DNA from: JALZUE01 sp051251725
GTDB taxonomy: Bacteria; Pseudomonadota; Gammaproteobacteria; Enterobacterales; Alteromonadaceae
Assembly (NCBI GenBank): GCA_051251725.1
Contig: JBPOFN010000073.1
Coordinates: 1 to 9,905 of the forward strand
Length of the DNA stretch: 9,905 nt
Direction: 5' to 3'
The translations under genes were made by a program, and so were the position numbers. Positions within the stretch are counted from its first letter, which is position 1. The number at the start of each line of letters is the position of its first letter. Below the pieces are notes generated by a model. The model ran no database searches. It was given only the letters and a program-made list of their open reading frames with translations, and was not told where the DNA came from. This document shows, one piece after another, positions 1 to 5,853 of the stretch.

Positions 1-4
1 GTTT

Positions 5-80
5 ACATTTTATTTATGTAGAAAGAAGGGCTTTACTCTTGTTTAAACAAGGTCTTTTTCTTTCTAATAAGCTGTTATGT
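5..80 (+). repeat. Diverged attC-like (or attI-like) palindrome before the first visible cassette
   Basis: GTTATGT at 74-80 is the R'-type box that opens cassette C0, because its complement begins attC1 at 298. The preceding TAATAAGCT resembles the TTAATGAGGC that precedes R' in the other attCs. AGAAAGAA (20-27) pairs with TTCTTTCT (58-65), and the centre holds the 14-bp palindrome CTTGTTTAAACAAG (38-51). The left end reads ACATTTT where an intact R'' would read ACATAAC. It could be a diverged attC, an attC whose left end lies outside the window, or part of attI. Confidence 0.38.
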
Positions 81-389
81 GGCTTCCAGCATTCAAAAAT
101 TAATTGTTGTTTTAGTTTGGATGAAGTTTTAAAGTAAGTCGCATAAATCAGGTGTTAAACTTTTAAATTCAGGGATTGAATTCACATCATGTATTCTTTT
201 CTTTATTAAATTTTCAGGTTTAATTAATCAATTCACGTTGTGTGTTTTTCTTAAACTTTTTGGTAAAAGCGGTAAACCGCCCAAGTTTAGGTTTTACACA
301 TAACAAGTTGCTCAACAGGACAAAATACAGTTTGCTCGGCTCGTACCTCGCCAATTTTAGCAAACGGTATTTTGCCCATTAGCAAAGCG
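75..389 (+). mobile_element. Integron cassette C0 without a recognisable gene
   Basis: The cassette starts at G74|TTATGTG and ends in attC1, whose first bases CACATAAC are the complement of the start. No ORF of meaningful length lies on either strand. It is related to cassette C2. Four blocks occur in the same order: ATTGTTGTTTTA (103-114), TTAAACTTTTAA (155-166), the GTATTCTTTTCT block (181-202) and AGCGGTAAACCGC (268-280). The last can form a GCGGT/ACCGC hairpin, here inside a longer imperfect stem (about 251-290). Conservation of non-coding blocks suggests an RNA or a regulatory element rather than a decayed gene, but the function is unknown. Confidence 0.7.
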
Positions 390-395
390 TTAGGG
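298..395 (+). repeat. attC1 recombination site (end of cassette C0)
   Basis: R'' is ACATAAC (298-304) and R' is GTTAGGG (389-395). The internal arms ACAAAATACAGTTTGC and GCAAACGGTATTTTGCCC pair with a few extrahelical mismatches, as needed for bottom-strand recombination by an IntI integrase. The central loop differs from the other sites (CTCGGCTCGTACCTCGCC). Confidence 0.9.
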
Positions 396-398
396 TGT

Positions 399-827
399 AT
401 GAAAAAATTTGGCGTAACATTCTTAATATGGGTGACACTTTTCATAATTCTTCATGAATTTATGAGGTTTCGATATATTCTAATAGAGTCAATTTACCCA
501 ATAGCAGATGTTGGTCCCGACACTACTCGTGTGTGGCTTTTATTAATCTCCGGTTCAATTTTACATCTAGTTTCAGGTGGGGCTTTGAAGGTTTTAATTA
601 AATCTACTTCCAACTCTGGGCTCTTAGGATTAGCATTGGGAATTTCAGGGGTTTCTCTAGATCTCTATACAGGCTCTCCATTAGTCAGCTATATGACTAG
701 TCATCCTGACAATATAGATTTTTTATTAATGTATGGTCCACTATTGTCTCCCTTTATTTTTATCCCAATGGGAATATATTCAGTTACTGTAATGCAAAAA
801 TATAGACAAAAGAGTATGGTGAATTAA
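399..827 (+). CDS. Cassette C1: small multi-pass membrane protein of unknown function
   Basis: The protein has 142 aa. The ATG at 399 lies 4 nt after the R' box of attC1; an earlier in-frame ATG at 372 is inside attC1 and is unlikely to be the start. Hydrophobic stretches at about residues 5-21, 44-66, 74-90 and 108-131 predict four membrane helices, with a short basic tail. The loop after helix 1 contains IADVGPDTTR. I do not recognise the family. The stop codon TAA (825-827) lies 2 nt before R'' of attC2, the usual compact cassette layout. There is no strong ribosome site and no obvious own promoter, so expression probably depends on an upstream integron or cassette promoter. Confidence 0.8.
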   Translation: MKKFGVTFLIWVTLFIILHEFMRFRYILIESIYPIADVGPDTTRVWLLLISGSILHLVSGGALKVLIKSTSNSGLLGLALGISGVSLDLYTGSPLVSYMTSHPDNIDFLLMYGPLLSPFIFIPMGIYSVTVMQKYRQKSMVN

Positions 828-829
828 CA

Positions 830-928
830 CCCTAACAAGTCATTCAAAAGGACAAAAAACAGTTTGCTTTTGCTCCTTCGTCGCTTATTTTAGCAAACTA
901 TTTTTTGCCTCTTAATGAGGCGTTAGGT
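830..928 (+). repeat. attC2 recombination site (end of cassette C1)
   Basis: R'' is CCCTAAC (830-836) and R' is GTTAGGT (922-928). GGACAAAAAACAGTTTGC pairs with GCAAACTATTTTTTGCC around a loop TTTTGCTCCTTCGTCGCTT. The sequence is nearly identical to attC3 and attC6. ACACCCTAAC (827-836) is the exact complement of the cassette start at 389-398. Confidence 0.95.
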
Positions 929-1289
929 GTTTTTTCTTTATGTTTATTGTTGTTTTAAATTGGCTTTGAATTTAAAGTATTGTGCTTTCTTTACAAGGTT
1001 AAACTTTTAAGTTGTTAACCTTGTGTTTTATCAAAATTCGGTGATTAAGGAAAAATCATTAACCCTGGTGAAAAGGACTTTTCAAATCAAGTATTCTTTT
1101 CTCGGTTAAACTTTCCAATATCACTGTAAGTTATAATTTTATGTCTTGTTAAGTCATTAGGTTTTAGCGGTAAACCGCGCCAGTATTGCTCTACCACCTA
1201 ACAAGTCATTCAAGCAGGACAAAAAACAGTTTGCTTTTGCTCCTTCGTCGCCAATTTTAGCAAACTATTTTTTGCCTCTTAATGAGGCG
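923..1289 (+). mobile_element. Integron cassette C2 without a recognisable gene, related to C0
   Basis: The cassette runs from TTAGGTG (923) to attC3 and is bounded by the complementary ends GTTAGGTG and CACCTAAC. The roughly 270 bp before attC3 have only tiny ORFs. It shares four colinear blocks with C0: ATTGTTGTTTTA (946-957), TTAAACTTTTAA (999-1010), a 22-bp block ending GTATTCTTTTCT (1081-1102, 20 of 22 identical) and AGCGGTAAACCGC (1166-1178). The last block ends 18 bp before R'' in both cassettes. C2 has about 56 bp more between blocks two and three. Likely products are a small RNA or a promoter/terminator module; nothing in the sequence decides between them. Confidence 0.72.
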
Positions 1290-1295
1290 TTATAA
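1196..1295 (+). repeat. attC3 recombination site (end of cassette C2)
   Basis: R'' is ACCTAAC (1196-1202), a perfect match to RYYYAAC, and R' is GTTATAA (1289-1295). The arms and the TTTTGCTCCTTCGTCGCC loop match attC2 and attC6. Confidence 0.95.
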
Positions 1296-1312
1296 GCCAA
1301 TGAGAGTTCGGC

Positions 1313-1612
1313 ATGAATGAAAAGCCTTGGGTAAAAATCAATAGTGAAACTTATGTTGATTGCATTGTAGGGAATAAGGCAGGATTAAACGCTTTAAAAT
1401 CCTCAATTGATCAAGCACTAATTGAGGAAAACTCTAAAGTAGAAGCATTACTGAAAGCTGATTTTAATTCAGTTGTGTTAACTGATGATAAATGGGATGA
1501 AACTGAATCTACCGAAGCACCATGGTGGCAAGTGCTTTCATTCAAAGCTTTATTGGGTTTATGGTTAGTGTTACTGCCAGCATATGCGCTGTATAAGCTA
1601 GTTATTGAGTAG
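1313..1612 (+). CDS. Cassette C3: small protein with a C-terminal membrane anchor, unknown function
   Basis: The protein has 99 aa. The ATG at 1313 is 17 nt after R' of attC3, with a weak GAGAG (1302-1306) as possible ribosome site. Residues 1-70 are soluble, acidic and probably helical. WW at 71-72 leads into one hydrophobic helix at about 77-97 followed by a short tail. This predicts a tail-anchored protein with its soluble part in the cytoplasm. The stop TAG (1610-1612) is immediately followed by TTGGCTTATAAC, the 12-bp complement of the cassette start, so the gene fills the cassette. I do not recognise the family. An immunity-type protein is a possible but unsupported guess. Confidence 0.82.
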   Translation: MNEKPWVKINSETYVDCIVGNKAGLNALKSSIDQALIEENSKVEALLKADFNSVVLTDDKWDETESTEAPWWQVLSFKALLGLWLVLLPAYALYKLVIE

Positions 1613-1617
1613 TTGGC

Positions 1618-1721
1618 TTATAACAAGCAATTCAACAAGGACAAAAAACAGTTGGCTTTTTGTTCACTACGTTCACTTATTTTAGCCAACCATTTTTTGC
1701 CTGTTAATATGGGCGTTAGCT
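1618..1721 (+). repeat. attC4 recombination site (end of cassette C3)
   Basis: R'' is TTATAAC (1618-1624) and R' is GTTAGCT (1715-1721). It belongs to a second subtype with arms AACAGTTGGCT and AGCCAACCATTTTTTGCC and a loop built on GTTCACTACGTTCAC. It is nearly identical to attC5, so the KAP cassette is flanked by matching sites. Confidence 0.95.
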
Positions 1722-1744
1722 TTCACATCAAATCGGGTCACAAA

Positions 1745-3148
1745 ATGGAATTTAAATCACATAAAGTCATCGTAGAGTCAGAAAACCCTTTCAAAAACGA
1801 CCGATTAAACCGTAAACCTCATGTTGATAATTTTACAAATTTATTGGAAAACATAAGTTCACCTATAGTCTTATCGGTAAATGCTCCTTGGGGGCAAGGA
1901 AAAACAACATTCTTAGAAATGTTGCATGCACAATTACAAAATAATGATCATAACTCTATCTATTTTAGTGCTTGGGAAACCGACTTTGCTAGTGACCCTT
2001 TACAGGCTTTTCTAGGTGAAATAAACGAAAAAATAAAAGCATTAATTAGTGGTGATGAAGAGAAAAACAAAGCTTGGGAAACCACAAAAAAAGCAGGTGC
2101 TCATATTTTAAGAAAAGGGATACCGGCATTAATCAAAGTTGGTACTGCTGGTATTTTAGATGCCGAAAAAATAATAGAAGATGAATCATCTAAAGTAATG
2201 GAAGGCTTAACTAAAGACTTCTTGGAAGAATATACTAAAAATAAAGAGGCAATTTCTAAGTTTAAATCTGGTGTTTCTAAAGTTCTATCGAATGAAGGCG
2301 AAACACCTACTCGCTTGTTCATATTCATTGATGAGTTAGATAGGTGTAGACCAACTTATGCAATTGAATTGTTAGAAAGAATCAAACACTTACTTGATAT
2401 TGAAGGCTTAGTCTTTATTTTAGCTATGGATAAAGTTCAGTTATCCCACAGTGTCAAAGCTATATACGGCTCAGAATTTGAAGCTGTAGGTTATTTGAGA
2501 CGGTTTATTGATATTGAATATACTCTACCTGAAAGTGAACTCGATGCATTTATTGATCAATTATATGTTAGCTTTGGCTTTAATGAGTTCTTCCAAAATA
2601 GAATGAAGTATAGTGAATTCCGATATGATAAGGACAATTTGAAAGATACTTTTAAATTGTTAGCGAATGCTAAAAAACTTTCCTTACGTGAAGTTGAGCA
2701 ACTTTTTGCAAAAATAAATTTAGTAATCCAATCCACAGCTGAAAATACATACCTTTACCCGGCACTATTAGCATTTTTAATAATAGCTAAAGAATATCAT
2801 TATGATAATTATAATGACTATATCAACAAAGGTGATACACCAGAAAAATTGATTAATGACTTGTATGCCATGGTTCCTCAATCAGAATTATTGGATTCAC
2901 ATCCTTGCGCTCTAATTGAAAGCTTTTTAATCGGAGCCAAATACGATGACTATAAAAATGTTGTTGGAAACTCATTAAAACGTCATGAAGATATCGAAAA
3001 GGATGAAAACTCTAGTAAAGAACAAAAGCAATATTCAGGCAGAATCGTTCAAATCTCTACTAGTTTTAATGGATTCAGAAACTCAATAAATTTAGATAGC
3101 TTAAAACATAGAATAGAAATGGTAGAAGGTTTTAAGTTTAGTAGTTAA
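1745..3148 (+). CDS. Cassette C4: KAP-family P-loop NTPase, candidate antiphage protein
   Basis: The protein has 467 aa from the ATG at 1745, with GGGT (1735-1738) as a weak ribosome site. The frame is open back to 1613, but that part reads through attC4 and is not gene. The N-terminus (NPFKNDRLNRKPHVDNF) and the Walker A motif APWGQGKTT (residues 47-55; catalytic K53, T54) are typical of KAP NTPases. The Walker B motif FIDELDRC (194-201; D196, E197) and the downstream FILAMDK and GYLRRFID (about 249-256, possible arginine finger) complete the ATPase core. The C-terminal 200 residues are helical and unassigned. No clear membrane helix is seen, although 2100-2160 encodes an amphipathic GIPALIKVGTAGIL segment. 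KAP proteins include the phage-exclusion protein PifA and other membrane-associated or defence ATPases. At about 1.5 kb this is a large cassette. The NTPase call is firm; the defence role is inferred from family and integron context. Confidence 0.92.
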   Translation: MEFKSHKVIVESENPFKNDRLNRKPHVDNFTNLLENISSPIVLSVNAPWGQGKTTFLEMLHAQLQNNDHNSIYFSAWETDFASDPLQAFLGEINEKIKALISGDEEKNKAWETTKKAGAHILRKGIPALIKVGTAGILDAEKIIEDESSKVMEGLTKDFLEEYTKNKEAISKFKSGVSKVLSNEGETPTRLFIFIDELDRCRPTYAIELLERIKHLLDIEGLVFILAMDKVQLSHSVKAIYGSEFEAVGYLRRFIDIEYTLPESELDAFIDQLYVSFGFNEFFQNRMKYSEFRYDKDNLKDTFKLLANAKKLSLREVEQLFAKINLVIQSTAENTYLYPALLAFLIIAKEYHYDNYNDYINKGDTPEKLINDLYAMVPQSELLDSHPCALIESFLIGAKYDDYKNVVGNSLKRHEDIEKDENSSKEQKQYSGRIVQISTSFNGFRNSINLDSLKHRIEMVEGFKFSS

Positions 3149-3151
3149 GAA

Positions 3152-3254
3152 AGCTAACAAGAAATTAAACAAGGACAAAAAACAGTTGGCTTTTTGTTCA
3201 CTCCGTTCACCTATTTTAGCCAACCATTTTTTGCCTGTTAATTGGGCGTTAGGT
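3152..3254 (+). repeat. attC5 recombination site (end of cassette C4)
   Basis: R'' is AGCTAAC (3152-3158) and R' is GTTAGGT (3248-3254). GAAAGCTAAC (3149-3158) is the 10-bp complement of the cassette C4 start at 1715-1724. The internal arms and the GTTCACTCCGTTCACC loop are close to attC4. Confidence 0.95.
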
Positions 3255-3258
3255 GAAT

Positions 3259-3561
3259 ATGGATATCATTTCAACATTTGAGCCGTCCCAGATTACGTTG
3301 GTGGTTTCGTTGTTACTTCATTTCTTTATGTTGTTTGTTTTCAATGTGACAGTTGAAAAAGAATTACGCGAACATGATGATTTGAAAGCCCAGATTGAAC
3401 CTTTGCATAGAGATAATAGAAGCTCTTACAAAAATTTGATGAGCTTTAAGTATTGGGGTATCACTCCAAGCTTAAATTTAATTGGATTCATAGTAATGTT
3501 TTATGAATATTTGTTTTTGTTCCATTTGGTGTGGGCTCTGTTCAATTATTATCAAGCATAA
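3259..3561 (+). CDS. Cassette C5: small two-helix membrane protein of unknown function
   Basis: The protein has 100 aa from the ATG at 3259. A GTG two codons earlier (3253) lies in the R' box of attC5 and is a possible alternative start. AGGTG (3251-3255) is the only ribosome-site-like sequence and is very close to the ATG. Hydrophobic helices lie at about residues 11-31 and 70-96, separated by a charged segment (EKELREHDDLKAQIEPLHRD) that is probably cytoplasmic or coiled. The stop (3559-3561) is 12 nt before R'' of attC6. I do not recognise the family; its size and topology are common among single-gene cassette products. Confidence 0.8.
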   Translation: MDIISTFEPSQITLVVSLLLHFFMLFVFNVTVEKELREHDDLKAQIEPLHRDNRSSYKNLMSFKYWGITPSLNLIGFIVMFYEYLFLFHLVWALFNYYQA

Positions 3562-3573
3562 TGCAGTTAATTC

Positions 3574-3673
3574 ACCTAACAAGTCATTCAAGTAGGACAA
3601 AAAACAGTTTGCTTTTGCTCCTACGTCGCTTATTTTAGCAAACTATTTTTTGCCTCTTAATGAGGCGTTATAA
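3574..3673 (+). repeat. attC6 recombination site (end of cassette C5)
   Basis: R'' is ACCTAAC (3574-3580) and R' is GTTATAA (3667-3673). ATTCACCTAAC (3570-3580) is the 11-bp complement of the cassette start. Its loop TTTTGCTCCTACGTCGCTT puts it in the attC2/attC3 subtype. Confidence 0.95.
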
Positions 3674-3687
3674 AGCTAAGGATAGTT

Positions 3688-4140
3688 ATGCGTTTAATTC
3701 TAATATTGTTTATTTCAATTTCCTTTAATGTAGCTGCAAATCAAAAATTTTCAGGGCAATGGGAAGGGTTTGATTCTTATGCCGGCTCATATAATTCACA
3801 TATTCTAGAAATCGATGATAATGGTAGCGGGTTTTATGCATTAAGTTTAGGTGGGAGCCTAAGTGAAGACTTTGTTTTTCCTATTCATACGGATGAACTT
3901 TTATATTCAGACGGTTATTATAAACTAGTTGTAACAAAACCTAATGGTGCAACCATTACTGTGTTATTCGCTGAGTATAATATTAGTCAAATCAATGTTA
4001 TAACTATTATTCGCACTACTAAAGATGTAATGGTTATGTCTTTATCTTGGGAGTTGTTTAAAGTACGTTCCAACGCACAAAACGAGCGTTTATATAACTT
4101 TGCTAAAAAGCTTTATAACAAGCCACTCAAGCGGGACTAA
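3688..4140 (+). CDS. Cassette C6: predicted secreted protein with an attC-encoded C-terminal tail
   Basis: The protein has 150 aa. The ATG at 3688 has a good ribosome site AAGGAT (3678-3683), 4 nt upstream. MRLILILFISISFNVAA is a signal peptide with probable cleavage after A17 (VAA|N). The mature part is rich in beta strands (FSGQWEGFDSYAGSYNSHI, then alternating hydrophobic stretches), suggesting a small periplasmic or exported beta-barrel-like domain. I do not recognise the family. The gene does not stop before its attC: it runs through R'' of attC7 and ends inside it, so the last residues NKPLKRD (144-150) are encoded by the attC repeat. Tails of this kind are a hallmark of cassette genes overlapping their recombination site. 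Confidence 0.84.
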   Translation: MRLILILFISISFNVAANQKFSGQWEGFDSYAGSYNSHILEIDDNGSGFYALSLGGSLSEDFVFPIHTDELLYSDGYYKLVVTKPNGATITVLFAEYNISQINVITIIRTTKDVMVMSLSWELFKVRSNAQNERLYNFAKKLYNKPLKRD

Positions 4141-4212
4141 AAACAGTTGGCTACTTTCGCTCCGCTCGGTATTATAGCCAACAATTTTTAGCCCCTTAGT
4201 GGTGCGATTTAT
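4113..4212 (+). repeat. attC7, terminal site with a damaged R' box
   Basis: R'' is TTATAAC (4113-4119), and AGCTTTATAAC (4109-4119) complements the start of cassette C6. The arms AACAGTTGGCTA and TAGCCAACAATTTTTAGCC pair around CTTTCGCTCCGCTCGG. The right end reads GCGATTTATC where GCGTTRRRY is expected, so the GTT of R' (4206-4208) has become GAT. It is the last attC in this orientation and marks the apparent distal end of the array. Confidence 0.88.
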
Positions 4213-4309
4213 CTATAATCCTCAGTAAACAAGGAAAAACAAAATAATACAGTGGTGATATTTAAGTTATTGTATTTGTTTGTATAATTATCTTTCATCT
4301 TGTTCGTGG

Positions 4310-4365
4310 TTGTTCTTTTTAATTTATCGTTGCATAATTATGTAGCTACAAATGAGCTACATAAT
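4310..4365 (+). promoter_or_regulatory. Probable int promoter with an overlapping inverted-repeat operator
   Basis: TTGTTC (4310-4315), a 17-bp spacer and CATAAT (4333-4338) make a plausible sigma70 promoter. A perfect 11-bp inverted repeat, ATTATGTAGCT (4337-4347) and AGCTACATAAT (4355-4365), overlaps the -10 box and ends 11 bp before the int start codon. A protein bound there would block transcription. Integrase autoregulation or the AlpA-like protein is a candidate; the same repeat could instead be a core-type integrase site. The 97 bp before it (4213-4309) show nothing else convincing. Confidence 0.45.
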
Positions 4366-4376
4366 ATGGATTTATC

Positions 4377-5612
4377 ATGGCAGTCAAAGCAAAGATTACA
4401 GCAACAAATTTAAAGAACTTATCAATAGAAGAGCAGCGTATTAACGATACGGAAATATCAGGTTTCCATGCACGTATTTCACCTAAAGGGTTGATCACGT
4501 ATTACTTGTTTTATCGTATCAATGGTAAACAGGTAAATTATCGTTTAGGTATTGATGGTCAAATTACATCAGCTCAAGCCAGAGACTTAGCTAAAGATAA
4601 ATCAGCGCTTGTTCATCAAGGTGTCGATGTGCAAGCTGAAAAGAAAAAAGCACGCATAAAAACAAGCCTATCCAAATTCACCACTTTGTCAGCTTTTCTT
4701 GAACAAAAATATTTTCCATTCTTGAAAAACCGAAACCCTAAAACGGCTGATAAAGTCATGAAAGCGCTTAGGTCATCATTTCCTAAGCTAAACGAAAAGC
4801 AATTAGAAGAAATAACCGCATGGGAGCTAGAAAAATGGCGCTCAGAGCGACTTGATTCAGGCGTTAAGCCCGCAACGGTCAATCGACAAATAAATGCCTT
4901 ACAAGGTTGTTTAAGTCGTGCTGTTGAATGGGGCGTAATTGAAAGCCACGATTTAAAAACACTTAAAGCACTCAAAGTTGATAATTCAAAGGTTCGTTAC
5001 TTATCTAAAGATGAAGAGCAGCGCTTAAGAGAGGCTTTAAAACAACGTGATGAAAAACTAAAACAAGCACGTACTGAAGAAAATGATTTTAGAAAGCGAC
5101 GACGTTTGTCACTTAAACCAGATTTATCAGAGTTTAATTATCCAGACCACGTAACACCTGTTGTTTTACTTGCGATGAATACGGGTATGAGAAGAGGTGA
5201 AATGTTATCGCTTGAATGGCATCACATTAACTTAGAACGTAAAGTCTTAACTATCGTTTATGATAAAACCAAATCAGGCCAAACAAGACATATCCCATTA
5301 AATAATGAAGCCTATAATGCTTTAGTTGATTGGCAAAAGCTCTCAGGTGAGACAGGTTATGTTTTTAAAGATAACAAAGGCTCGCATATTATTGATATCA
5401 ACAGCCAATGGAATGCGTTATTAAAACACGCTGAAATAACTGATTTTAGGTTTCATGATTTACGTCATCATTTTGCCAGTAAGCTAGTCATGGCAACGGT
5501 TGATTTAAATACTGTTCGTGAGTTATTGGGACATAGCGATTTAACGATGACGTTAAGGTATGCACACTTAGCACCAGAGCACAAAGCGGCTGCTGTTAAT
5601 TTGATAGGTTAA
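4377..5612 (+). CDS. int: Tyrosine recombinase, P4-type phage/island integrase
   Basis: The protein has 411 aa and starts at an ATG preceded by a weak GGA (4368-4370). It would catalyse site-specific integration and excision of the element. The N-terminal arm-binding domain (about 1-90, with GFHARISPKG and YYLFYRINGKQVNYRLG) is the type found in P4-like integrases. A SAM-like core-binding domain spans about 100-190. The catalytic residues are all visible: R272 in TGMRRGEML, K299 in TKSGQTRHIPL, H360 and R363 in FHDLRHHFAS, H386 in LLGH and the nucleophile Y395 in TLRYAHL. It is not an integron integrase, because it lacks the expected IntI layout and faces away from the array. Residues 215-245 form a lysine/arginine-rich helical insert before the catalytic domain. 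Length and motifs look intact. Confidence 0.95.
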   Translation: MAVKAKITATNLKNLSIEEQRINDTEISGFHARISPKGLITYYLFYRINGKQVNYRLGIDGQITSAQARDLAKDKSALVHQGVDVQAEKKKARIKTSLSKFTTLSAFLEQKYFPFLKNRNPKTADKVMKALRSSFPKLNEKQLEEITAWELEKWRSERLDSGVKPATVNRQINALQGCLSRAVEWGVIESHDLKTLKALKVDNSKVRYLSKDEEQRLREALKQRDEKLKQARTEENDFRKRRRLSLKPDLSEFNYPDHVTPVVLLAMNTGMRRGEMLSLEWHHINLERKVLTIVYDKTKSGQTRHIPLNNEAYNALVDWQKLSGETGYVFKDNKGSHIIDINSQWNALLKHAEITDFRFHDLRHHFASKLVMATVDLNTVRELLGHSDLTMTLRYAHLAPEHKAAAVNLIG

Positions 5613-5779
5613 TATATTTGCATCATCAGTTATAAAGGTTTATATTTTGTTTAATCTTTATCACAGGCTATAAGTCTGATAATAACATTTGTGTTCATTG
5701 ACGATATACTACGTTAGAACAAGCAGGCTTTGCTTTGTTATTAGATACCTCGAAAAGATGTATGGTGATATTAAATTTT

Positions 5780-5801
5780 AACTAATCTATACGGATTAGT
5801 T
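5780..5801. terminator. Hairpin downstream of int, possible terminator or operator
   Basis: AACTAATC (5780-5787) and GATTAGTT (5794-5801) form an 8-bp perfect stem with a 6-nt loop. There is no long T-run on either side, so termination would be weak. It lies between int and the nuclease-like gene, in the otherwise featureless 5613-5853 stretch. An operator for the downstream gene is equally possible. Confidence 0.3.
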
Positions 5802-5853
5802 TGCCTATTGCGAAACAGCCAAGTGCATTAGGGTAGAATTTAATGGAATTACT

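Larger units (their letters stand above)
1..4212 (+). mobile_element. Integron gene-cassette array (seven attC sites, no integrase in view)
   Basis: Seven related imperfect palindromes of about 100 bp alternate with short genes, all in the same direction. Each repeat starts with an R''-type box (xxxTAAC), continues AAG and a purine-rich arm, and all but the last end in GCGTTRRRY. The first bases of each cassette (after G|TT) are complementary to the bases that open its own attC over 8-12 bp, for example 1289-1300 against 1613-1624. That is expected of cassettes that circularise at attC, so the boundaries are firm. Near-identical attCs shared by unrelated genes are typical of sedentary chromosomal integrons. 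The integron integrase gene, attI and Pc promoter would lie left of the window. Five cassettes carry genes and two carry no convincing ORF. Confidence 0.93.

Noticed and set aside
372..398. Upstream ATG for the C1 membrane protein
   Set aside because: It lies inside attC1 and belongs to the previous cassette; the ATG at 399 is the first inside cassette C1.
1613..1744. In-frame upstream extension of the KAP gene
   Set aside because: It reads through attC4, a recombination site also found next to unrelated genes; the start at 1745 restores a normal KAP N-terminus.
2101..2328. Minus-strand ORF within the KAP gene
   Set aside because: It is a shadow of a strongly supported coding region and has no recognisable motif.
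298..4212. CRISPR array
   Set aside because: The repeats are about 100 bp, imperfectly palindromic and separated by genes of varying length, which is attC and not CRISPR structure.
4283..4288. TATAAT as the int -10 box
   Set aside because: There is no acceptable -35 box at 16-18 bp upstream; the TTGTTC/CATAAT pair nearer the gene is better.
4616..4975. Minus-strand ORF within the integrase
   Set aside because: It is antisense to the conserved core-binding domain and shows no independent evidence.
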